A DNA stretch of 64,000 bases from Bacteroidota bacterium. GTDB lineage: Bacteria; Bacteroidota; Ignavibacteria; Kryptoniales; JAKASW01. The notes under the pieces are model-generated. The model did not search any database, was not told the DNA's origin, and was given only the letters and a program-made list of their open reading frames with translations. Positions within the stretch are counted from its first letter, which is position 1. Each line of letters begins with the position of its first letter. The stretch lies in NCBI GenBank assembly GCA_023480735.1, contig JAMCXB010000044.1, positions 59,111-123,110 of the forward strand, in the 5' to 3' direction. The position numbers were made by a program, and so were the translations under genes. Positions 18,483 through 25,733 of the stretch are shown piece after piece.

Positions 18483-19424
18483 TCAGTTCTCAGCGGATAA
18501 CACTTTCATCTCCACAAGTTCTTCTTTCAATGTTGCGACGATACGTCTTGTTAATTCAACATTCCGCGGATTGACGTGGCGTGCGTCCAGCCATTTTAAT
18601 TTCTTCGGCTGCTTGGCCTTGACAAACAGTTCCCGGGCGTATCGCTCCGGTACTTGTTCATCTTTTGTCCCGTTGATCATAATCAGAGGTATCGGAGAAA
18701 TCCTGTCCACGTATCGGAGCGGCTCCAACGGGTACAGAAGCACCCCTCCAAAAATGCTGACGAGTTCACTTGCAAATGGCCCCCTGTAACGCCGGACATT
18801 GTGCCGGATCAATCCGCGCAGGTCGCCGCCGCCGAAGACGATCACAGCCGATGCTGCCCGCCGATCATACGCGGCTATGCAGGGAACGAATGGTGCCCCG
18901 AAACTGTAGCCGAGGAGTACAAGTTTTGTAGTGTCCACATCAGGACGCCGCCATAGATAGTCCGTAACGAGCATAACGGACGGCACCATACCCAGCGCCG
19001 CACGGCGCATATCCGGCACGTCCCTCAAGAACTCCAACATCGTATAAGATTCCCGCGGAGAATATGAATAATCCGGGGCGACGATGATTACGTTGCGAAT
19101 ATCCAGCGCATAGTCGACAGCATGTTTGCCGGTAGCTTTCCCTCCCATGAGAATCACGACAGGATAACGACTCACTTTCTCTTCACTGGCGGGGACAAGC
19201 AATCCGCATTCCACTTTCAAGCCCCGATCAGATTCAAGAGACAGCCACTCGTGCCTAAAGACACTGTCAGTACGAAAAGGGGTAATCTTCGACTTTACGA
19301 GATTCCCTTTAGCGTTACTGAAATAGCCGCTGTAGTCACGCTCCACAAGATAAATACCGCACAGAATCACGATCAGCCCGACAGCCGCAACCAACCAAAG
19401 AAACCATTTAAGAATCTTCAGCAT
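18483..19424 (-). CDS. Membrane-anchored alpha/beta hydrolase
   Basis: The 313-residue product starts MLKILKWFLWLVAAVGLIVI; this ATG at 19424 has a strong GAGGGAGGA site, better than the GTG seven codons upstream. One N-terminal membrane helix is followed by an alpha/beta hydrolase fold. The nucleophile elbow is GYSFGAP, the acid is in INGTKDEQVPERYA and the histidine in LDARHVNP. The oxyanion region is VILMGGKATGKHA. Such enzymes cleave esters or peptides at the outer face of the inner membrane; the substrate is unknown. It stands alone between metH and queC on the same strand. Confidence 0.75.
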   Translation of the reverse strand: MLKILKWFLWLVAAVGLIVILCGIYLVERDYSGYFSNAKGNLVKSKITPFRTDSVFRHEWLSLESDRGLKVECGLLVPASEEKVSRYPVVILMGGKATGKHAVDYALDIRNVIIVAPDYSYSPRESYTMLEFLRDVPDMRRAALGMVPSVMLVTDYLWRRPDVDTTKLVLLGYSFGAPFVPCIAAYDRRAASAVIVFGGGDLRGLIRHNVRRYRGPFASELVSIFGGVLLYPLEPLRYVDRISPIPLIMINGTKDEQVPERYARELFVKAKQPKKLKWLDARHVNPRNVELTRRIVATLKEELVEMKVLSAEN

Positions 19425-19564
19425 GTCCGCATCCTCCCTCTTCACTGGAATATCGGATGCGCGATCCGACAGTTCAATATACCTTCAGGCCAAAGCTTCC
19501 TACGACTCAGTCATCCGCAATTCGTCCGTTTGTTATCCGAGCTTGCGGCATCTGCTCATTTGAA

Positions 19565-20233
19565 TCAACTCAGCAGTACGATTTCGTATCGAGTGGGGTC
19601 TGGGATCCCCGCAAGCTGAAACGCTTCTCTCCGTTCGACACATGTCCCGCATTTCCCGCAATGAAGCTCGCCGCCTTTGTAACATGAATACGTGACGCCG
19701 AACGGAACGCTCAACTTGCTGCCAAGGAGGACAACATCCTTTTTGTGCATCCCTATAAACGGATCCTGGATTTGAACATTTATGTATGTACCGGCTTGTG
19801 CAGCGCCCGACATTGCATTCAGGAAATCAGGGCGACAGTCCGGATAAATTGCATGATCGCCCGCGTGGGCGGCGTAGAGAACAGTCCTTGCTCCAATAGA
19901 CTCGGCGAGACCTACGGCGATAGAGAGCATAATTCCGTTCCGGAATGGCACAACAGTGCTCTGCATTGATGCGTCCTCGTAATGACCTTCCGGGATGGTA
20001 CCGCCGCTCTGAAGGAGATTGGACTTGAAGAGGTCGTTGATGAATGGGAGTTTGATGAGGATGTGCCGAACACCGGCGAGCCTCGCGAGTTCCTTTGCGG
20101 CAATTTGCTCCTTCTCGTTATGCTTCGAACCATAGTCGAACGTAAGTGCGCTTACATCGTACCGCTTCGCCGACCAGAATAGCAGCGTTGCCGAGTCCAA
20201 CCCGCCGGATAGTGTGACTACCGCCATTTCCAT
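19565..20233 (-). CDS. queC: 7-cyano-7-deazaguanine synthase QueC
   Basis: QueC makes preQ0 from 7-carboxy-7-deazaguanine, ammonia and ATP in queuosine synthesis. The 222-residue enzyme shows the PP-loop TLSGGLDSATLLFW, the segment DYGSKHNEKEQIAA, and VVPFRNGIMLSIAVGLAE. The zinc site is C-terminal: TYSCYKGGELHCGKCGTCVERREAF. Length is typical. QueD, QueE and QueF are not in the window, and no preQ1 riboswitch is apparent in the short upstream region, so the pathway must be completed elsewhere. Start could also be the second ATG at 20227. Confidence 0.95.
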   Translation of the reverse strand: MEMAVVTLSGGLDSATLLFWSAKRYDVSALTFDYGSKHNEKEQIAAKELARLAGVRHILIKLPFINDLFKSNLLQSGGTIPEGHYEDASMQSTVVPFRNGIMLSIAVGLAESIGARTVLYAAHAGDHAIYPDCRPDFLNAMSGAAQAGTYINVQIQDPFIGMHKKDVVLLGSKLSVPFGVTYSCYKGGELHCGKCGTCVERREAFQLAGIPDPTRYEIVLLS

Positions 20234-20378
20234 ATATTCTCTTATTAGTTGTGGTGAGAAAAGTTAGCGAAGAAGGACAAGACAGACAATTGTTCCGGGC
20301 GAACAGTCTGTGGCAAACTACCAGTCCGTCTCATGCAGGGACAATACCAAGGCAGATGGGAGGCGGTTAGTCGTCAGC

Positions 20379-20401
20379 CTGAGGCCGACAGCCGGCCTCA
20401 G
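20379..20401 (-). other. Inverted repeat overlapping the hemerythrin stop codon
   Basis: CTGAGGCC and GGCCTCAG are separated by seven bases (20379-20386 and 20394-20401) and span the end of the hemerythrin gene. The GC-rich eight-base-pair stem could end transcription or stabilise the messenger end. No T-run follows, so I do not call it a rho-independent terminator. Confidence 0.35.
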
Positions 20402-20865
20402 TGCAGGCCCTTGCCGTTCAAATAAGGGCCGTAATTCTTGTCGGTTCCGACAATGTGTTCACTCAGCCAGTTACTCAGAAACTGCATCACTTCAATCGTG
20501 AGTCCCGACGCACCGGAATTGTACCTTGATCTCAGAAGTTCCACCTCTTTTATCATGTCTTCATGCAACATCTTATGACCCGAGAAAAGCGGATAGCCAT
20601 TCGCCTCCATCAGCTTCTCTTCAGAAGCGAAGTGTACCTTAGTGTAGTCAACAAGCTCGTTGAGAACGTTCCCCATGACATCCCTACCCTTGCCCGACTT
20701 CATGGCATCATGAAGTTCATTAAGGATGCTTATCCATTTCTTGTGTTGGTCGTCAATTGCCCGGATATTGACGCTGAATTTTTCGTTCCACTCTATCAAG
20801 GGTATTATTGCGCTCCATGTTCTAGAAAAACCCAGGTTAAAGTTGTGACTTAATTGCCTGCACAA
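20398..20865 (-). CDS. Bacteriohemerythrin
   Basis: Hemerythrins bind O2 at a non-heme diiron site. The iron ligands are laid out in family order: DQHKKW, HFASEEKLM, HKMLHEDM and SEHIVGTDKNYG. The frame is 155 residues long from a GTG at 20865, but the family usually begins near PLIEWNEKFSVNI, about residue 22, and no ATG or clear ribosome binding site lies there, so the start is uncertain. It is transcribed away from the rubrerythrin gene, whose promoter lies about 120 bp away. A role in oxygen storage, sensing or protection fits the neighbouring peroxide-defence genes. Confidence 0.88.
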   Translation of the reverse strand: MCRQLSHNFNLGFSRTWSAIIPLIEWNEKFSVNIRAIDDQHKKWISILNELHDAMKSGKGRDVMGNVLNELVDYTKVHFASEEKLMEANGYPLFSGHKMLHEDMIKEVELLRSRYNSGASGLTIEVMQFLSNWLSEHIVGTDKNYGPYLNGKGLH

Positions 20866-20981
20866 AGATACAAGATGTCAATTGTTACTTCCCAATGCTT
20901 TTACTCAGAAGGTCATCCTATGCTGCCGCAAGTGTTCGGAGAATCGTGGCAGCTTGCAAAAATCTGGTTCTCCTTTTTTCC

Positions 20982-21010
20982 TTGACATTCTATTCGTCAT
21001 GTCGTATAAT
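20982..21010 (+). promoter_or_regulatory. Consensus sigma70-type promoter of the rubrerythrin operon
   Basis: TTGACA (20982-20987) and TATAAT (21005-21010) are exact consensus hexamers separated by 17 bp. The predicted start site falls near 21017, leaving a leader of about 40 nt with AAGGAGGA at 21042-21049 before the ATG. Such a perfect promoter implies high expression unless repressed. Confidence 0.8.
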
Positions 21011-21014
21011 TATA

Positions 21015-21025
21015 GGAATGATTCC
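21015..21025 (+). promoter_or_regulatory. Candidate repressor operator at the rubrerythrin start site
   Basis: GGAAT-G-ATTCC is a perfect inverted repeat placed over the predicted transcription start, within an AT-rich context (TAAT to the left, ATTA to the right) reminiscent of Fur/PerR boxes. The PerR-like gene at the end of the same gene run is the obvious candidate ligand. Position and symmetry are seen; the identity of the regulator is inferred. Confidence 0.45.
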
Positions 21026-21056
21026 GATTATCATAACTAACAAGGAGGAAGATAAA

Positions 21057-21482
21057 ATGGCAAAACCACTGCAAGGATCGAAGACCTACAACAACCTGAA
21101 AGATGGCTTCGCGGGGGAGTCCCAGGCAAATCGGCGCTACCTCTATTTCGCGCGCCACGCGGACATAGAAGGGTATCCTGATGTTGCGGGTGTTTTCCGT
21201 GATACTGCCGAAGGCGAGACAGGCCACGCGTTCGGACACTTCGACTTCCTGAAAGAAGTCGGAGACCCCGTTACCAACGTTCCGGTCGGCGACACGAAGA
21301 TGAACCTCAACTCCGCGGTCACAGGTGAGACATACGAGTACACAGAAATGTACCCCGGCTTCGCGAAGACCGCCAGAGAAGAAGGCTTCGAGGAGATCGC
21401 GACCTGGTTCGAGACTCTGGCTCGTGCCGAAAAGTCGCACGCAGGCAGATTTCAAAAGGCTCTCGACACTCTCGGTAAGTAA
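21057..21482 (+). CDS. rbr: Rubrerythrin (ferritin-like diiron domain only)
   Basis: Rubrerythrins reduce hydrogen peroxide at a diiron centre. The 141-residue protein starts [20 protein letters not shown] behind AAGGAGGA. Iron ligands sit in [48 protein letters not shown] and [12 protein letters not shown]. It has only the four-helix domain and lacks the C-terminal rubredoxin domain of classical rubrerythrin, so electrons must come from another protein, perhaps the Fe-S protein encoded next. It is the first gene of a run with that Fe-S protein, a DUF3501 protein and PerR. Confidence 0.93.
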   Translation: MAKPLQGSKTYNNLKDGFAGESQANRRYLYFARHADIEGYPDVAGVFRDTAEGETGHAFGHFDFLKEVGDPVTNVPVGDTKMNLNSAVTGETYEYTEMYPGFAKTAREEGFEEIATWFETLARAEKSHAGRFQKALDTLGK

Positions 21483-21501
21483 AACGCAAGACTGCGGCTC
21501 C

Positions 21502-21534
21502 GGCTGCGACTCACTGCCAATGTGAGTCGCAGCC
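21502..21534 (+). other. Long perfect hairpin between rubrerythrin and the Fe-S gene
   Basis: A 13-bp perfect stem (GGCTGCGACTCAC at 21502-21514, complement at 21522-21534) encloses a seven-base loop, 20 bases after the rubrerythrin stop. No T-run follows. It could act as a partial terminator or messenger-stabilising end, letting rubrerythrin be made in excess over the downstream genes. Confidence 0.55.
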
Positions 21535-21572
21535 GCCGATAGCCTCAGTTGAAATTCCGACGGAGAAAATCA

Positions 21573-22874
21573 ATGGCATTTGACTTTAATGCTACAGACT
21601 TTTACGATCCTGGATCGTACGCAAAAGAGACATCCCGCATATTCGATATTTGCAACGGCTGCAGGCTCTGCTTCAACCTCTGTCCTTCATTCGATGTCTT
21701 ATTTAAACGCATCGATGAACTCGACGGAGAGATGGACAAGCTGACGGACAAAGACACTAAGAAGGTTGTGGATCTTTGTTACGACTGCAAGCTTTGCTTC
21801 CCGAAGTGTCCATATACGCCTCCTCACAAATACATGCTCGACTTCCCACGGCATATGATTAGAGGAAAGGCCATTGAGGCAAAGAAGCACGGTGTAACCC
21901 TTCAGGATAAGATGCTAAGCAGGACGGATCTCCTAGGGACGGTCTCTACCAAAGCTGCGCCAATTGTAAACTGGACCATGGAGAGTAAACCGTTCAGGAT
22001 TCTGATGGAGAGGACAATCGGCATACACAGGGAGCGGAACCTCCCGAAATATTCGAGCCAGACTTTCAGGTCTTGGTATAAGAATCACAAGAAGTCAGAA
22101 GCAAGAAGTAACGCCGAAGTTGCAGAGAAGAACAACCGACGCGAGGATTCGCCGAAAGTCGTTTTCTTCCACACATGCTCGGTTAATTACAACGACGTCG
22201 ACACAGGCAAGGCGGCGATCCAGGTCCTTGAGAAGAACGGCGTACAAGTCGAAGTTCCGCCGCAGAAATGCTGCGGGATGCCCTATCTCGACGGAGGCGA
22301 CATCGACAACACGAAGAAGCATGCGGCGTACAACCTCAGCCAGCTGGCAGAATATGTCAAGAAAGGGTACGATGTCGTGTCGCCGGGCCCCAGCTGCAGC
22401 TACCTCATGAAACAGGATTATCCAATGCTGTCGCAGAATCCGGACGCAAAGCTGGTCGCGGCTCATACATTCGACATGATGGAATACCTCGCGAAGCTGA
22501 ACAAAGAGGGGAAATTGTCCGCGGATTTCAAGGAATCGCAGGGTAATATCACGTACCACCTGCCATGCCATCTCAAGGCTCAGAACATAGGGTTCAAGTC
22601 TCGAGACGTCCTTGAATTGATACCCGACACAAATGTTGAGGTTGTCGCAAAATGTTCCGGGCATGACGGCACGTGGAGTTTGAAAAAGGAAAACTTCAAG
22701 ATGTCGCTCGAAGTCGGCAAGCCGTTATTCGAGAAATTCACGGACGGCACGGCTGCGGCGAGCGATTGCCCTCTGGCACAACTGCAAATCGAAAAGGGCT
22801 CAGGCGCAAAACCGAGACATCCGATCCAGATTCTTAGAGATGCATATGGCCTGGAACAGGATCCAAAGGAGTAA
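21573..22874 (+). CDS. CCG-domain Fe-S oxidoreductase (GlpC/HdrB-like)
   Basis: The 433-residue protein starts MAFDFNATDFYDPG; the ATG at 21573 has GGAG upstream and is preferred to an in-frame ATG eight codons earlier. Two [4Fe-4S] motifs lie near the N-terminus (CNGCRLCFNLCPSF and CYDCKLCFPKCPYT). Two CCG-type domains follow, the first with PPQKCCGMPYLDGG, the second with YHLPCHLKAQNIG and KCSGHDGTW, where CSG replaces CCG. The architecture is that of GlpC and heterodisulfide-reductase B-like electron carriers. Annotated as glycerol-3-phosphate dehydrogenase subunit C by similarity this would mislead: no glpA or glpB is here. Position after rubrerythrin suggests that it passes electrons to peroxide reduction. 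Confidence 0.85.
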   Translation: MAFDFNATDFYDPGSYAKETSRIFDICNGCRLCFNLCPSFDVLFKRIDELDGEMDKLTDKDTKKVVDLCYDCKLCFPKCPYTPPHKYMLDFPRHMIRGKAIEAKKHGVTLQDKMLSRTDLLGTVSTKAAPIVNWTMESKPFRILMERTIGIHRERNLPKYSSQTFRSWYKNHKKSEARSNAEVAEKNNRREDSPKVVFFHTCSVNYNDVDTGKAAIQVLEKNGVQVEVPPQKCCGMPYLDGGDIDNTKKHAAYNLSQLAEYVKKGYDVVSPGPSCSYLMKQDYPMLSQNPDAKLVAAHTFDMMEYLAKLNKEGKLSADFKESQGNITYHLPCHLKAQNIGFKSRDVLELIPDTNVEVVAKCSGHDGTWSLKKENFKMSLEVGKPLFEKFTDGTAAASDCPLAQLQIEKGSGAKPRHPIQILRDAYGLEQDPKE

Positions 22875-22896
22875 TTGAAAGGAGAAGCGGTACAAA

Positions 22897-23502
22897 GTGA
22901 AACAAATTGAATTCAGCGAACTAAAGAATATCCTAGAATACGAGAAGATTAGAAACGATTTCAGGAAAAGAATTATCCAAATGAAGAACAGCCGCAGGCT
23001 GAAAGTCGGAGAACTCGTGACACTAACGTTTGAGAACAGATACACGGTAACGTTCCAGATTGAAGAGATGATGCGCGTCGAGAGGATAGTCGACGATGAA
23101 AAGATAAAGGCAGAGGTTGAAACCTACAATGAGCTAATCCCGAGAGAAAATGAGCTGAGCGCGACTCTGTTCGTGGAAGTTGACGAACAGTCTAAGATTA
23201 GACCCGTTCTTGATTCACTCGTCGGCATGAACAAGGATTCCGTTTACATGAAGATCGGCGGAAAAATTATTCCGGCCGTTTTCGAGGAGGGACACGCGAC
23301 CGACGATAGAATCAGCGCAGTTCAATACGTCAGGTTCAAGTTTGGGTCCGACGAGATGAGAGCCTTTGCGGATCAGTCGGTACCTATTTACATCACAATC
23401 AGACATAAGAACTACAACGCCGACGCTCCCGTTCCCGATGAAATGCGACATGCGCTATATCACGATCTGACACAAGGAAGTTCAGCGAATGTTTGGGATT
23501 GA
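22897..23502 (+). CDS. DUF3501 family protein
   Basis: The 201-residue protein begins at a GTG (22897) with GAAAGGAG upstream and reads KQIEFSELKNILEYEKIRN. DUF3501 proteins are small soluble proteins of unknown function that recur next to rubrerythrin and CCG-domain Fe-S genes. Recognisable segments are FENRYTVTFQIEEMMRVERI, YNELIPRENELSATLFVEV, VYMKIGG and AVQYVRFKF. No cofactor motif or membrane segment is visible. Twenty-two bases separate it from the Fe-S gene and about 30 from the PerR gene, so all belong to one transcript. Confidence 0.85.
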   Translation: MKQIEFSELKNILEYEKIRNDFRKRIIQMKNSRRLKVGELVTLTFENRYTVTFQIEEMMRVERIVDDEKIKAEVETYNELIPRENELSATLFVEVDEQSKIRPVLDSLVGMNKDSVYMKIGGKIIPAVFEEGHATDDRISAVQYVRFKFGSDEMRAFADQSVPIYITIRHKNYNADAPVPDEMRHALYHDLTQGSSANVWD

Positions 23503-23532
23503 GTCTATGTTTCCAAATAGAGGTTAAGTAAC

Positions 23533-23925
23533 ATGCTTAAAGACACCCACCAAAGAAAGCGAAGCAAGCAGCGTGAAAAAGTGCTTGGCATCGTTCGTTC
23601 GACGAAATCGCATCCGACCGCTGACTGGGTTTTCCACGAGGTACGCAAGGAGCTGCCAAACATCAGCCTTGCCACCGTGTACAGGAACCTCAACCTTCTC
23701 GCAGAATCAGGTGAGATAAACGAGGTCCTCTGCGATGGTCAACTGAGATTCGATGCGAACAAAGATGAACATTTTCACTTTATCTGCAGATCCTGCAAGG
23801 GGATTTTCGATATAGATGAGACCCGTGTCGCGTCGCCTGACTTCAAACTCCCACGCGGATACGTTGTCCAGAATGTGCGAATGGACTTCTACGGCATTTG
23901 CCCATCCTGTCAGACGAAACAATAG
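23533..23925 (+). CDS. perR: PerR-type peroxide-sensing Fur family repressor
   Basis: The 130-residue protein has a winged helix (about 1-65, with ISLATVYRNLNLLAESGEI) and a dimerisation domain. Candidate metal-sensor residues His35, Asp74, His80, His82 and Asp93 line up with PerR His37, Asp85, His91, His93 and Asp104; RFD is the PerR rather than Fur form. The structural zinc pairs Cys85/Cys88 and Cys123/Cys126 are intact. PerR senses H2O2 by oxidation of an iron-ligand histidine and then releases DNA. It closes the rubrerythrin transcript and probably controls it through the inverted repeat at 21015-21025, making an autoregulated unit. Confidence 0.85.
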   Translation: MLKDTHQRKRSKQREKVLGIVRSTKSHPTADWVFHEVRKELPNISLATVYRNLNLLAESGEINEVLCDGQLRFDANKDEHFHFICRSCKGIFDIDETRVASPDFKLPRGYVVQNVRMDFYGICPSCQTKQ

Positions 23926-23999
23926 TACGTCGCCGACCGGACGGACGGGCGTTAGGTTGCTTTTCCCGGTCTAGAAGAGATTGCCCCTTACTGCCAGCA

Positions 24000-24501
24000 T
24001 CAATACGTCGTCCGTGTAATTATAAAATTCGTCGAAGGTATCTGGTCGTATCCGGTGTAGTGGATCGCGTAACGTAGGCGTGCAATAACTGCCTCTCCGA
24101 CTGTGCAACGCAGGCTCCCTATGGCTGCTGTATTGTCATTCACATAGGCTGAGAAGTCGCCTGAGTGCGGTACGGTTCTGTTCACTAATCCTGAAAAACG
24201 TCAGGAACGACTCTAGCGAATCGCGCGGCATTGAAAAAACATTCTCCTTCGAAGAGACTTCCTGGCTGCTGTCAAGATTATCGGCAACTCTGCTGAACTG
24301 GATTTGGTAATTGATGTCTAAGCTATGGTTCCAATTGTCCTGTTCTACGTTTGAATCGTGGATGTAGCCCAGTTGTAAGGAAGAAGTCAACTGCGCCATC
24401 GAGGAGGAGTCGAAGAGAAGGATGAGTACTGCTATTCCACAAATTATCGGGGACCATCCTCTGCCGAATCTTCTAATTTGAATCGTACAGTCTTTGCCCA
24501 T
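24000..24501 (-). pseudogene. Broken outer-membrane protein gene
   Basis: From an ATG at 24501, inside the end of the glycosyltransferase gene, a frame encodes a signal peptide (SPIICGIAVLILLFDSSSMAQ) and a barrel-like start (SSLQLGYIHDSNVEQDNWNH, LDINYQIQF), then stops at 24136. A different frame, shifted by one base at about NRT (near 24180), continues with NRTVPHSGDFSAYVNDNTAA and VIARLRYAIHYTGYDQIPST to a stop at 24000. The two pieces look like the beginning and end of one barrel protein joined by a frameshift, probably with an internal deletion as the total is only about 165 residues. Position after the GT2 gene suggests that it was the outer-membrane partner of that cluster. Confidence 0.5.
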
Positions 24502-25733
24502 GTGCGTTTCTCCCGCTTGATGTAATCAAGGTATATCGCCCTTCCGACAACATATATCCAGAACTGGCAGTACGTGAAGTACATCAGGAATACAAGGAGG
24601 AAGTTCCTGAACGTATCCATTCCTTCGTATGACAGGACCAGTATGATCTCGAAAATGAAAAGCACGACCGCAAGTATCCATACGGTAGTATATGGACCGG
24701 GAAGCGGAATCGCAACGAGATGAGTCACGCTCAGTATAAAAATGAGATCGCTGACTCCAATTGCGAAAAGGAAAATATAATACAGCAGAAGGAGGTAAAG
24801 GACTTCGAAAGCGAGGAACTTGTTCTGGAACTGAGGTATTTCCTTGAAGAACTTACCGACCACATAGTTATTTCCCCGCACCCATCTCGTTCTCTGCTTT
24901 GCCCAAACGGAGATTGTCTCCGGCTCCTGCTCCAGCGTCACGGCGAATGGAATATACTTAATCTTGTAGCCCTTCATATAGACCCTGATGCTCAGCTCCG
25001 AGTCCTCGGTTATCGCATCCTCGTCCCAGCCGTGCAAATCATCCAGCAAATGCTTCCAAATGACGAAGTTCGTCCCCGGAAGTGTGGCCACCTTAAAGAG
25101 CGCCCATCTCCCTGCCTGAAGTATGGCCTGAAAACTCATCGTCTCGATGCTGACGAAACGGGTAAGCCATGTGCGATCTTTGTTTATCGTCCGGAAATTC
25201 CCGAGAACTGACCCGAGATCGGGATGCAGGAGCAGCTCGGCCACAAGATATTTCAATGCGTCCGGAAGAGGTTGATTGTCGGCATCATAGACCGCGATTA
25301 CCTCTGCGTCGGTCTGTTTCAATCCGAGGTTCAATGCACGGGACTTTCCTCTACCTCCTTCGCCCTTAGGTACATTGTAGCAGCGGACTCTCCGATCGAG
25401 TTTCGAAACGTTCTCTACAATCTCCCCCGTCTTGTCGGAGGAACCGTCGTTTATTACGAGTATCTCGAGCTTATCATGAGGGTAATCAAGCTTGACCATT
25501 GCCTCAAGGGTCCTCTGTATGACGGTCTCTTCGTTGTGAGCTGGGATTAGAATGCAGACGCGAGGATTCTCAAAATGCGTCATATTCTCTATAGTCTTCT
25601 TCTCTCTCGCAGAGTTCCAGTTATGAAAGAATCCCGCCGTGGTGAGGACAAGCTGGTATGCAATCATGAACCAGATGAATATTACCGAGAGAACGAACAA
25701 CCCACCCAGAAGGGTCGTGAAGAAGTCATACAT
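24444..25733 (-). CDS. Membrane-bound family 2 glycosyltransferase (processive type)
   Basis: The 429-residue protein has an N-terminal membrane helix (about 7-33), a GT-A domain (about 58-300) and three to four C-terminal helices (about 312-410). Catalytic features are in order: ILIPAHNEE, VINDGSSDKTG, AVYDADNQ, ITEDSELSIRVYMKG and QRTRW. The QxxRW box marks processive synthases of beta-linked polysaccharides (cellulose, hyaluronan, poly-GlcNAc). There is no PilZ domain, so c-di-GMP control is not evident. Its start overlaps the upstream DUF2334 protein gene by eight bases, indicating tight coupling: the synthase would extrude a polymer and the exported partner would modify it. Polymer identity is unknown. 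Confidence 0.9.
   Translation of the reverse strand: MYDFFTTLLGGLFVLSVIFIWFMIAYQLVLTTAGFFHNWNSAREKKTIENMTHFENPRVCILIPAHNEETVIQRTLEAMVKLDYPHDKLEILVINDGSSDKTGEIVENVSKLDRRVRCYNVPKGEGGRGKSRALNLGLKQTDAEVIAVYDADNQPLPDALKYLVAELLLHPDLGSVLGNFRTINKDRTWLTRFVSIETMSFQAILQAGRWALFKVATLPGTNFVIWKHLLDDLHGWDEDAITEDSELSIRVYMKGYKIKYIPFAVTLEQEPETISVWAKQRTRWVRGNNYVVGKFFKEIPQFQNKFLAFEVLYLLLLYYIFLFAIGVSDLIFILSVTHLVAIPLPGPYTTVWILAVVLFIFEIILVLSYEGMDTFRNFLLVFLMYFTYCQFWIYVVGRAIYLDYIKREKRTWAKTVRFKLEDSAEDGPR

Noticed and set aside
21573..22874. Glycerol-3-phosphate dehydrogenase subunit C as the function of the Fe-S protein
   Set aside because: It has GlpC architecture but there is no glpA or glpB and the setting is peroxide defence.
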